Part shown: piece after piece, positions 1 through 8,600 of the stretch | How the letters are laid out: each line of letters starts with the position of its first letter | How positions within the stretch are numbered: the first letter of the stretch is position 1 | Assembly (NCBI RefSeq): GCF_016056275.1 | Contig: NZ_JAECZA010000010.1 | Coordinates: 1-62,666, forward strand | Direction: 5' to 3' | DNA length: 62,666 bases | Source of the DNA: Dendronalium phyllosphericum CENA369 | GTDB lineage: Bacteria; Cyanobacteriota; Cyanobacteriia; Cyanobacteriales; Nostocaceae | The notes under the pieces: generated by a model | What the model saw: only the letters and a program-made list of their open reading frames with translations | What the model was told of the DNA's origin: nothing | The model's database searches: none | Made by a program: the position numbers and the translations under genes

Positions 1-780
1 GCGGACGGCGTAACAGTTCCTTTCCGTTCTCAATCACAAACACCTAAAGGCAAGATTGTCTGGCGCGAGGTGAAGATTGCCTTAGTAGCTCGCTTAGGTA
101 AATATAAAAAGCAGTCTGGTGAAATGGTTACTCGTTTACACCAGCGACGGCTAGTCGCTGTCTTGGGTGATATCGATGACTTGCAACCGCGTCTTCGACT
201 TGAAGCTTTTAAACAAGGCATGACTACTGCCGAAACGGTTGTTTGGATTAGTGATGGCGCACGAGGCTTTTGGCGACTCTTTGAGCAATCCTTTGCTCGC
301 TGTGCCATTGGCATTTTAGATTTCTATCATGCAGCACAACACTTATGGAAAGCTGCAAGTGCTTACTCAGACGGTAATCCTGCCCGAACACCTCAAATGT
401 GGTTCAAAAGGATGTGTCATCAATTACGACATGGCCGGGGAAAGAATATCATCCAAGAATTGAATTGGTTAAGCAAGTCTCAAAACACCTCAAAAGCGAC
501 TCAAACCATTTTGCGTCAAGTGCGAGACTACTTAAACACTCACTTCAAACACATTCAGTATCGCACTTTTAAGAAACTAGGTTTGCCTATTGGCTCCGGT
601 ATGGTTGAAAGCGCTTGTAAATGGTTAATTCAACAACGTTTCAAAGGTGTGGGAATGCGTTGGAGTGAGGATGGATTCAATCACCTTCTACATTTGCGTT
701 TAGCTTGGGTTAATCAACGGTTTGATACTTTGTTTTCTGACGAACCATTAACACTAACCTTGTACTCCCCTAACGATTAG
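1..780 (+). CDS. ISKra4-like transposase, 5' end cut by window
   Basis: The reading frame is open from base 1 to the TAG at 778-780, so the gene starts outside the window. The C-terminal part carries the signature [10 protein letters not shown] followed by a GMRW block (about bases 594-665), typical of ISKra4-family transposases. Upstream is a DGARGFW segment followed by [11 protein letters not shown], which should hold one acidic catalytic residue and the following conserved helix of an RNase H-like DDE enzyme. The gene ends almost exactly where the neighbouring SDR gene loses similarity to its family, so the right end of the element lies at about 775-784. The left end, target duplication and left inverted repeat are outside the window. 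The family call rests on motifs only. Confidence 0.75.
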   Translation, partial: ADGVTVPFRSQSQTPKGKIVWREVKIALVARLGKYKKQSGEMVTRLHQRRLVAVLGDIDDLQPRLRLEAFKQGMTTAETVVWISDGARGFWRLFEQSFARCAIGILDFYHAAQHLWKAASAYSDGNPARTPQMWFKRMCHQLRHGRGKNIIQELNWLSKSQNTSKATQTILRQVRDYLNTHFKHIQYRTFKKLGLPIGSGMVESACKWLIQQRFKGVGMRWSEDGFNHLLHLRLAWVNQRFDTLFSDEPLTLTLYSPND

Positions 781-1422
781 ATGCGCCCGTTCTCGTCCTT
801 CAGGAGTGCCGCCGGTGAAGCGATCCATCATCGAGGTGTCGATATAGCCAGGACAGACGGCGTTGATGCGGATGTTCTGCGAGGCGTAGTCGAGAGCCGC
901 CGACTTGGTGAGTCCGATCAAGCCGTGTTTTGCGGCGGTGTATGCGGCTCCACCCTTGATGCCGATGACCCCAGCGCCCGATGATGTGTTCACGATCGCG
1001 CCGCCGCCTTGCTTGAGTAGCAGAGGAATTTCATACTTCATGCACAGAAAAACGCCGCGCAGGTTAATGTTGACGATCCGATCCCACTCTGACTCTTCGA
1101 TTTGGGCTGTTGCTGCATTCTTCTGCTCCACACCGGCGTTGTTAAAGGCAAAGTCCAGCCGCCCGAAGGTTTCGATGGTCTTGGAAAGAGCCGCCTTCAC
1201 GTCCTCGCTTCGCGTCACATCACACTTGACGGCGATCGCTCGTCCGCCGAGGTCTTCGATCGTGCGCGCCGTTTCTTGATTGCCCTGTTCCGAAATGTCG
1301 GCGACCACCACATGAGTGCCTTTACGGGCAAACGCCAGCGCCGTAGCTCGACCGATGCCGTTCGCTGCTCCGGTTACAAAAGCAACCTTTCCCATATAGT
1401 TTCCATTCTCGTTCGTTGTCAT
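754..1422 (-). pseudogene. SDR oxidoreductase, C-terminus lost to IS insertion
   Basis: This is a classical short-chain dehydrogenase/reductase: TGAANGIG at residues 18-25 binds the nucleotide, NNAG follows, and YTAAK is the YxxxK catalytic pair. SDRs of this group are about 250 residues, with a C-terminal tract ending in a TG...DGG motif. Here the frame stops at 222 residues after GRERA plus nine codons derived from the inserted element, so the last 35-40 family residues are missing. The start at 1422 has AGGAG eight bases upstream. The gene is visibly more G+C-rich than most of the window. It is probably the last gene of the minus-strand group 3623-754, with a 45-base gap from the cupin gene. 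The product is probably unstable or inactive; the native substrate is unknown. Confidence 0.8.
775..786. mobile_element. Right boundary of the ISKra4-like insertion
   Basis: On the minus strand, SDR-like sequence runs down to a GRERA segment whose last codon is at about 784-786. The next nine codons to the stop at 754 match nothing expected for an SDR and lie in the end of the transposase gene. This places the insertion junction within a few bases of 783. The exact inverted repeat cannot be defined without the left end. Confidence 0.55.
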
Positions 1423-1467
1423 TTTTTAACTCCTAACTTTTATTCCAATCAAGATTTCTGAAAGCCG

Positions 1468-1983
1468 TCATTTCGCGTCAGCTTTATATTCCTCGTCCGT
1501 CACAGGCTTGAGCCAATTCACCTGACTGTCGCCTTTGTAGTTGGTAATTACAACGTGCGTCATCCTGCTTTCGGGTGATGCGCCGTGCCAGTGTTCAATG
1601 TCGGGATTGCAAAGAATTACATCGCCTTTGTTAATCGTTTTGATGGGTTTGCCTTTTTCTTGATAAAGCCCTTTGCCCATCGTCACGAGTATAGTTTGTC
1701 CTGCCGGATGGTTGTGCCAGTTTGCCCGTGCGCCCGGCTCGAAGGTCACACTGGCGATTGAAAAATTATTGTTTTCGGTTTTTGGAGCGAGTGGCTGCAC
1801 ATAAACCGTTCCTGTAAAAGTTTCCGCCGGGGCTTTTTCGCCCTTCGGAAAAATCGTGTTTTCAGTTTTATTTTCCGCCTTTTCCATTTTTGTTTGCTCC
1901 GTATTAGCCGATTGCTGATTGCTGCATCCAACGGCTAAAAAAAGTGCCACGCATAATATCAATCCGATTGTTATATTTTTCAT
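1468..1983 (-). CDS. Cupin-domain lipoprotein
   Basis: The 171-residue protein begins with a lipoprotein signal (hydrophobic stretch, then LAVGC with Cys20), so it should be anchored to a membrane on the outer face. Residues about 75-150 form a single cupin fold: the first motif is seen in GARANWHNHPAGQTILV and the second in the GDVILCNPDIEHWHG region, supplying His ligands for a metal. Related proteins are often annotated as carboxymuconolactone-decarboxylase-associated or quercetinase-like cupins, but the activity here is unknown. AGGAG lies nine bases before the ATG. It lies 19 bases after the cyclophilin-like gene and is probably co-transcribed with it. Confidence 0.8.
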   Translation of the reverse strand: MKNITIGLILCVALFLAVGCSNQQSANTEQTKMEKAENKTENTIFPKGEKAPAETFTGTVYVQPLAPKTENNNFSIASVTFEPGARANWHNHPAGQTILVTMGKGLYQEKGKPIKTINKGDVILCNPDIEHWHGASPESRMTHVVITNYKGDSQVNWLKPVTDEEYKADAK

Positions 1984-2002
1984 AATTTTATTCTCCTGGT
2001 GA

Positions 2003-2500
2003 TTACTCTAATTCAAACGTCACCGTTACGTTTTTTGATCCTACTGCGGCTTCAAGCCCTGAAGGATCGTCCATCCGTCCGAGTTTTGTATAACTGTATT
2101 GCGTCGGAAATGTTTTATAGAAAAGCACTAAGGTATTGCTTCCCCAAACCATCAGATCGCCTTTGTTGATTGTTTTGGGATTGGAAGAGTCGGTCGGCAA
2201 ATTGTTCGAGAAATCATATTTTTTCTCGTTGCCGTTCAGTTCATCCATCTTCAGCTTCAACGGCAGCATCGCTTTGAAAGCGTTTGCCGTCGGATTGTCA
2301 AAGAGTGTGGCATTGAAAGTCTTTGACCCGATTTTAATCTTCATCTTATTGCCTTTAGTCTCGTTGGCAGCATTACTGCTTTGATTATTAATATTCGTAT
2401 TACCAGCAAATCCCGATTGGTCTTGACTGCAACCGACGGAGCTGCCGAAAATCAATGTTGCTGAAAACATCATTACGATTAAGAATTTCATATTGCTCAT
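2003..2500 (-). CDS. Cyclophilin-like fold lipoprotein
   Basis: This 165-residue exported protein has a signal peptide ending in a lipobox-like SSVGC. After a low-complexity Asn/Ser linker, residues about 52-165 match the small cyclophilin-like domain found next to cupins and alpha/beta hydrolases in many soil bacteria. It shows [19 protein letters not shown] at the start, an [10 protein letters not shown] turn, and a [10 protein letters not shown] motif near the end. Members are structurally cyclophilin-like but lack the classical peptidyl-prolyl isomerase active site, so no enzyme activity is claimed. It sits 46 bases downstream of the hydrolase gene and 19 bases upstream of the cupin gene. 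The ribosome site before the ATG at 2500 is weak. Confidence 0.75.
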   Translation of the reverse strand: MSNMKFLIVMMFSATLIFGSSVGCSQDQSGFAGNTNINNQSSNAANETKGNKMKIKIGSKTFNATLFDNPTANAFKAMLPLKLKMDELNGNEKKYDFSNNLPTDSSNPKTINKGDLMVWGSNTLVLFYKTFPTQYSYTKLGRMDDPSGLEAAVGSKNVTVTFELE

Positions 2501-2546
2501 TCGTCTTTTTTGAAAGTGAAACGACTTCTTGGTTTCTGCTTCCTGA

Positions 2547-3623
2547 TTACTTTAGATTCGTTTTGAAAAAGCCTTCCAGCTTGTCAAAAGGAATCAGATC
2601 GGTTTTGTCGTATAAATCAACGTGTCCGGCATTTGGAACAATAACCAGTTCTTTCGGTTCGGCTGCACGTTTGTAGGCATCCTCACTAAACTCTCTAGAG
2701 TGAGCCTTATCACCCGTAATGAAAAGCATCGGACGAGGGGAAATCGTTTCAATGTCATTGAACGGATAAAAGTTCATAAACTTAGTGTTACTGCTCAATG
2801 TCGGATGCGTCGTCAGTTCCGGCGACCCTCCTTTTGGAGTGTATTCACCTCGCAAAGTGCGGTAGAATTCATAAAATTCACGCTGAATAGGATGAGTGTT
2901 TTCATCCAACTTATGAACAGTCCCGCCCGTATATTTGGTTTCGCCGCCGGTAAACTCTGCGTAACGCTGCTCCGCAGCCTCAGCTATAAGTTTCTTTCTC
3001 TGCTCTAGGGTTTGCGAAAGATTAAGCGCATTGCGGGTCGCTGCTCCCATATCGTACATACTGACTGTGGCAACAGCTTTCATTCGCGGATCAATCTTAG
3101 CGGCACTGATAACAAAGCTGCCGCTGCCGCAAACTCCAATTATTCCGATTCGGTTTTTGTCAACAAATGGACGCGTCCCAAGAAAGTCAACTGCTGCACT
3201 GAAATCTTCAGAATAAATATCAGGCGCAACAGCGTTGCGTGGTTCGCCCTCACTCTCTCCCCAAAAAGACAAGTCAAGAGATAAAGTCACAAACCCTCGT
3301 TCAGCCATATTTGCAGCATACACGTTGGCACTTTGTTCTTTTACAGCTCCCATAGGATGCCCAACAATGATCGCCGAATGTTTTTTACTCCGATCTAAAT
3401 TCTTGGGAATAAATAGATGTCCCGCAACATTCATTTTGTATTGGTTTTTAAAAGTAACCTTATACATCGTAACGTTGTCGCTTAACTTAAAAGTTGTATA
3501 TCCTTTTGGTGTTATTTGTTCCATTTCTTTTGTTTTTTCTAATTGTCCTTTTTGTTCTGTTTGTGTGTAAGCTTGCCCACTTATCATAGGAGCCATCATT
3601 GCTAAAATTAATATATATTTCAT
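2547..3623 (-). CDS. Exported alpha/beta hydrolase with Cys at the nucleophile elbow
   Basis: This 358-residue protein has a short N-terminal signal (residues 1-18) and an alpha/beta-hydrolase fold of the dienelactone-hydrolase/YcjY-like group. Visible elements are [10 protein letters not shown] near residue 88 (oxyanion region), the strand-turn-helix IGVCGSGSF at 162-170, an acidic residue in GDKAHS (Asp305) and the catalytic His in NAGHVDLY (His334). In the G-x-Nu-x pattern the nucleophile position is Cys165 rather than Ser. This occurs in dienelactone hydrolases; Ser167 is two residues further on. GGGGAGA lies six bases before the start at 3623. It is the first gene of a minus-strand group and is divergent from the AraC regulator. 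The substrate is unknown. Confidence 0.8.
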   Translation of the reverse strand: MKYILILAMMAPMISGQAYTQTEQKGQLEKTKEMEQITPKGYTTFKLSDNVTMYKVTFKNQYKMNVAGHLFIPKNLDRSKKHSAIIVGHPMGAVKEQSANVYAANMAERGFVTLSLDLSFWGESEGEPRNAVAPDIYSEDFSAAVDFLGTRPFVDKNRIGIIGVCGSGSFVISAAKIDPRMKAVATVSMYDMGAATRNALNLSQTLEQRKKLIAEAAEQRYAEFTGGETKYTGGTVHKLDENTHPIQREFYEFYRTLRGEYTPKGGSPELTTHPTLSSNTKFMNFYPFNDIETISPRPMLFITGDKAHSREFSEDAYKRAAEPKELVIVPNAGHVDLYDKTDLIPFDKLEGFFKTNLK

Positions 3624-3863
3624 CTAATTTCTCCCCTTTTCATTGTGAGATTTACACACCGAAATTGTTGCTCTATTAATCTTAAATTTCTCCAAATATC
3701 AATCTGGTTTTATCAGCAGCGTTTCTACTGTTTGCTGTATAAGTTCAATTATGCGGGTGTGAAAACGGATAGCGTGAGGACATTCATCGAAAAAAACCGG
3801 ACAATTCTCCAAAAAATCGCCGTGCAAGGTGCTGAACAGAAACAAAATGTTTAATATAAATTT
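3624..3863. promoter_or_regulatory. Divergent intergenic region hydrolase operon / AraC gene
   Basis: This 240-base region lies between two divergent starts and must hold both promoters. I could not identify a convincing repeated AraC half-site. A 69-codon frame at 3645-3854 runs through it and ends in a hydrophilic stretch (VRTFIEKNRTILQKIA) that looks slightly protein-like; it may be a gene relic but is not called. Confidence 0.4.
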
Positions 3864-4790
3864 ATGAACCAAAAAGAAGCAGAATTTGAAAAGCGAAAGA
3901 TGCAGATCAATCGGGAAGAGCTGATCGAAAGAATGATTCGTCTCGCTGCCGAAAACAGCCTTTTGGAAGTGTTTCCAGGCATTTTCATATATCAATCGTC
4001 GAAACCGACCGAGAGCCAGGTATCCGTATTAAAGCCCGCCTTCTGCGTCATCGCGCAGGGCAGCAAGAATGTGCTTTTGAACGATGAATTATTTCACTAT
4101 GATTCTGGTCATTACTTAATCTCGACGCTTGATTTGCCGATTATGAGTAATGTCGTCGAAGCGTCCCTTGAAAAACCTTATTTGAATCTTCGCATAGACC
4201 TCGATCCGGCACTTGTGGCTGCGGTGATGATTGAATCTGGCATCGAAACTAAAAAAAGCCGCACTGGAGTCAAGGCGATGGATGTCAGCCCAGTTGATGC
4301 CGATTTGCTGGATGCTGTCGTCAAATTGGTGAAACTATTTGATACGCCGGACGAAATCAAGTTTCTCGCGCCGCTCATCATCCGCGAGATCATCTACCGG
4401 CTTTTAAAGGGAAAACAGAGCGCACGCCTGGGCCAGCTTATCACTACCGAAGGCGACGCGCAGCGCATCTCCAGGGTGGTCAAGCAAATCCGCGAGAACA
4501 TCGATCAGCCTCTGAAAATCGAAGATACAGCCCGCGAGATCGGTATGAGCGTGTCAGGCTTTCACCAACATTTTAAGTCCGTCACGGCGATGAGTCCTTT
4601 GCAGTTCCAGAAACAAATACGGCTTCAGGAAGCGCGCCGTCTGATGCTTGGCGAAAACATGGATGTGGCGATCGCTAGCTTTCGCGTCGGTTACGATGAC
4701 CCGTCTTATTTCAGCCGGGAATATAAAAAACTATTTGGTATTCCCCCGCATCGTGACATCGCCAAGCTGCGGAGCAATTTAGGGCAATAA
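3864..4790 (+). CDS. AraC-family transcriptional regulator
   Basis: The 308-residue protein has the AraC_N cupin-like sensor domain (about residues 15-180, with FPGIFIYQSSKP and a VIAQGSKNV segment) followed by two helix-turn-helix units (about 200-300). The second HTH ends in the typical GYDDPSYFSREYKKLFGIPPH motif. An internal Met13 at 3900 is a possible alternative start; neither start has a clear ribosome site. It is transcribed away from the alpha/beta-hydrolase gene, and the shared intergenic region 3624-3863 should contain both promoters. Family knowledge and the arrangement suggest it controls that operon, perhaps in response to a small reactive or aromatic compound; the ligand is unknown. 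Confidence 0.85.
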   Translation: MNQKEAEFEKRKMQINREELIERMIRLAAENSLLEVFPGIFIYQSSKPTESQVSVLKPAFCVIAQGSKNVLLNDELFHYDSGHYLISTLDLPIMSNVVEASLEKPYLNLRIDLDPALVAAVMIESGIETKKSRTGVKAMDVSPVDADLLDAVVKLVKLFDTPDEIKFLAPLIIREIIYRLLKGKQSARLGQLITTEGDAQRISRVVKQIRENIDQPLKIEDTAREIGMSVSGFHQHFKSVTAMSPLQFQKQIRLQEARRLMLGENMDVAIASFRVGYDDPSYFSREYKKLFGIPPHRDIAKLRSNLGQ

Positions 4791-4967
4791 GAATTGGACA
4801 GGTTTATTGGGAGCATCCCAAATTTTTACAAGGATCTCGTCTCAATACCAAGTGGACTTTATGGCAGAGAATTAGCGATCGCATCAGAGGAAGCGCATCA
4901 ACTAGACCCTCTCGCTCGATTAAACCTCTTACTTGAAAAGGGGCAAACTTCCGAACCCGTTCGATGA
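4791..4967 (+). pseudogene. Possible gene tail in frame after the AraC stop
   Basis: Immediately after the AraC TAA, the same frame stays open for 58 codons to a TGA at 4965-4967. The translation is protein-like, with segments such as IPNFYKDLVSIPSGLYGREL and EEAHQLDPLARLNLLLEK, and includes a HIP1 octamer in frame. It has no start codon with a ribosome site. I read it as the 3' remnant of an unidentified gene whose front part was replaced when the accessory island arrived. The parent family is not recognised, and another frame across the same bases is also open for part of the distance. Confidence 0.3.
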
Positions 4968-5677
4968 AGTCGTTCCCGTTCGCCGTTAGGCGTTCTCGAA
5001 GAGTAGGGTAGGGGGATGCAATTTGAATGATTTTTAGCTTACAGCTGGGATACGGATACCGGATACTGTATTTCGTCATGACCTCTAATCGGTATGACTT
5101 GGTAATTGTAATTTTATAAATAAATGTAACAAATAACACTTGCTGTCAGAAAACAGTAGAACTACGATTGATGAATATTTATATCAGCTGTAGGACAGCA
5201 CTATTAAAAGGGCTGATTTTTATATAGTAGCAGCTGTTTAACCAATGAGTCAAAAATCTGATATAACATCAATCAAAATTCCGGAATCTTTAGATAATCA
5301 TCAAATAGTTGATTTGAAGAATTTACAATATGATATAGCAGCTTTAGCTGAATATGGGTAAATATTAACTAAACTGCAAAAACAGCAAATTAAATATAAT
5401 ATTCAGTGTGAATTTGAGCAAGAAATTAAAAAAAAATGACTAGTTAAGCGTATCAATACTTTAAGTATTTAACTAGAAAATAAAATTTTTGATTAACTTT
5501 AAATGCTTTATACTTTAATCAAAAAAAGATTAGCATAACGTTCAAATTACAAAATAATAAATGTTGATATACTTAATTTATAAAAATGCTTTTTTAAATT
5601 AACAATATTAGCAGATTAGTCACAGATATTGTCAGTTTTAATCAATTTTAAATATTTATCCAATAGGCTTAAGTAAA
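4968..5677. other. AT-rich region upstream of the biosynthetic cluster
   Basis: About 700 bases without a recognised intact gene. It includes the broken mini-ORF at 5245-5439 and very AT-rich sequence from 5440 on, which should contain the promoter of the FAAL-NRPS gene. I could not fix a -10/-35 pair or a regulator site with confidence. Confidence 0.4.
5245..5439 (+). pseudogene. Small gene with an in-frame stop
   Basis: An ATG at 5245 opens a 38-codon polar peptide that ends at TAA 5359-5361. The same frame continues for 25 more codons, rich in Lys/Gln/Glu, to a TGA at 5437-5439. Together they read like one 64-residue, partly coiled-coil protein interrupted by one nonsense codon. No family is recognised, and the ribosome site is weak. 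It could also be a genuine 38-residue ORF or chance. Confidence 0.3.
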
Positions 5678-8600
5678 ATGAACGACTTATTATTCAATAA
5701 ATTGAAATTTTCTACATTAGTAGACTTACTACGTTACAAAGCATTACACCAACCAAACAAAATAGCTTTCCGATTTTTGCAGGATGGTGAAACAGAAATA
5801 GCTACATTGACTTATCAAGAATTGAATTTACAGGCTCAGGTGATTGCTTCTCAATTGCAGTCTACAGGTATCACCAAGGGAGAACGCGCCTTACTTCTGT
5901 ATCCATCTGGTTTAGAATTTATTCCAGCGTTTTTTGGCTGTCTGTATGCAGGAATTGTTGCTGTTCCAGCCTATCCTCCGCATTTAAATAAACCCACACC
6001 TCGGCTGCAAGCTATTGTGACGGATGCCCAAGCAAAGATTGTACTTACTACCGCACAGATATTATCTAACAGTTCTCGCTTATTAGAAAACAATCCAGAA
6101 CTGAAGCCTCTACAATGGTTTGCTACTGACAGTTTTGTAGGCAATCTAGAAAACAATTGGCAGGAAATTAGTATTACTGAAGATACATTGGCTTTTCTGC
6201 AATATACTTCAGGTTCTACTTCTACACCAAAAGGTGTAATGGTCAGTCATGGAAACATTTTACACAACGAAAAACTGATTGAATCAGGTTTTGGGCATAA
6301 CGAACAAAGTATTATTGTCGGCTGGTTGCCTTTGTTCCATGACATGGGTTTGATTGGGAATGTGCTTCAGCCTCTGTATTTAGGGACACAATGTATACTG
6401 GTGCCGCCGATCGCTTTTCTGCAAAATCCTTACCGCTGGTTGCAAGCAATTTCTCAATACAAAGCTACCACCAGTGGCGGGCCTAATTTTGCTTACGATT
6501 TATGCATTCGCAAGATTACTCCCGAACAACGAGCGACTCTTGATTTAAGTAGCTGGGAAGTTGCTTTCAATGGTGCAGAACCCGTCCGCGCCGAAACTAT
6601 AGAACGCTTTGCACAAACATTTGCAGCTTGTGGCTTTCGTCGGGAGGCTTTTTATCCATGTTACGGTATGGCAGAAACAACGCTGATTGTTTCTGGCGAT
6701 CGCAAGGAAACACCGCCAGTATTCCAAACCGTCGAGAAAGCAGCCCTCGAAAAAAATCAGATCGTTGCAACCACCGTAAAAGATGATACCGCTCAGACCT
6801 TAGTTAGCTCCGGTCAACCTTTAGAGGATTTGCGGGTAGTTATTGCCCATCCTGAAACATTAACTAGCTGTTTAGCTGGTGAAGTTGGTGAAATTTGGGT
6901 TGCTGGTGCAAGTGTGACTCAGGGTTATTGGCAAAGAACCGAACAGACCCAAAGCACTTTTCGAGCCTACCTCAAAGATACTGGCGAAGGGCCATTTCTG
7001 CGTACTGGCGACTTAGGATTTTTACACTCAGGCGAATTGTATGTTACCGGTCGCCTCAAGGATATGATTATCATCCGAGGTCGTAACCATTATCCCCAAG
7101 ACATAGAATTGACAGTAGAACAGAGCCATCCGGCACTGCAAGCAAGCTGTAGTGGGGCATTTGCCATTCATGTTGCAGGTGAAGAACGGCTAGCAGTTGT
7201 TGTGGAAGTCAAGCGAAGCCACTTGCGGAATTTTGATGTCGAAGAGGTAGTGAAAGCTATTCGTCAGGCGGTAGCAGAACAACACGAACTGCAAGTTTAT
7301 GCTATCCAATTGCTCAAACCAGGAAATATTCCTAAGACTTCTAGTGGTAAGATTCAACGTCATGCCTGTCGCATAGGCTTTCGCGATCGCAATCTAGATG
7401 TAGTAGGTAGCAGCATCTCAGAAGAATCTTCTGTGGTAGTTCAGTTTGATAGCCTCAAACGAGAAAATCTTCTGGAAATGACATCGCCAGACCAAAAGCG
7501 ACAGCTAGAAATTTATCTTCAGCAACTCGTCGCTCGGACGCTGCGGCTAGGGATTTCCCAATTAGATATCCAACAGCCCTTAAGCACGCTAGGTTTAGAC
7601 TCTTTGATGGCTGTTGAACTAAAAAACAGTATTGAAACTGATTTGGGCGTTGTCTTGTCTATGACCAGTTTTTTGCAAGGTGATAGTATTGCCCAGATTG
7701 CTAACCAAGTACTAGATGGGTTGACAGCTAATGCCTCCAGCCAAGAGAGTGCGATCGCACCAGTCCAGTATAATGATGGCGAGCAAATTCTGTCTTATGG
7801 ACAGCGATCGCTTTGGTTTATGCATCAGCTAGCGCCAGCAAGTCCAGCTTACAACATTGCTAGTGCAGTGCTACTGAAAGGAGATGTAGATATTGCAGCG
7901 CTGCAACGTGCTTTTCAGAAATTGGTCGATCGCTATCCTGCTTTACGAACTACCTTCACTGCTAAACAAGGCGAACCACTGCAACTAATTCATCAACAGA
8001 TGGATGTTTGCTTTCAACAGGAAGATGTTTCTAGCTGGAGTAAAACCTTGCTGGAAGAACGTCTCACTCAAGAAGCTTACCGTCCTTTCAATTTAGAGCA
8101 ATCCCTGATGCGGGTGAATCTCTTTACTAACTCGCTAGGGGGACACATTCTGCTTCTGGTTGTCCATCACATCATTACCGACTTTTGGTCTTTAGCAGTC
8201 ATGGCGCAGGAGTTGGGAACGCTATACCAAGCAGAAAAGAAAAATTCTGACCTATCTCTGCCTCCCTTGGGACTACAGTACATTGACTATTCTTACAAAC
8301 AAGCTCAAATGCTAGCAAGTCCAAAAGCAGAACAGCTTTGGACATATTGGCAGCAGCAACTAGCCGGGGAGTTACCAGTATTAAATTTACCTACTGACCG
8401 CCCGCGACCCCCCGTACAAACTTATCGAGGTGCTTCTGTTCCTTTCAAGTTAAATGCGGAACTGACGGAAAAACTTAAGACTAAAAGTCGCACTTTTGGC
8501 ACTACTCTCTACATGACTTTACTTGCAGCTTATCAACTGCTGCTCCATCGCTATACAGGTCAAGAAGATATTATAGTCGGTTCTCCAACAGCTGGTAGAA

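Noticed and set aside
781-1461. Three plus-strand frames across the SDR gene
   Set aside because: Antisense shadows of a G+C-rich gene with clear SDR motifs on the other strand.
4804-5139. 111-codon minus-strand frame
   Set aside because: Overlaps the more protein-like plus-strand remnant 4791-4967, lacks a ribosome site, and has the composition of a shadow frame.
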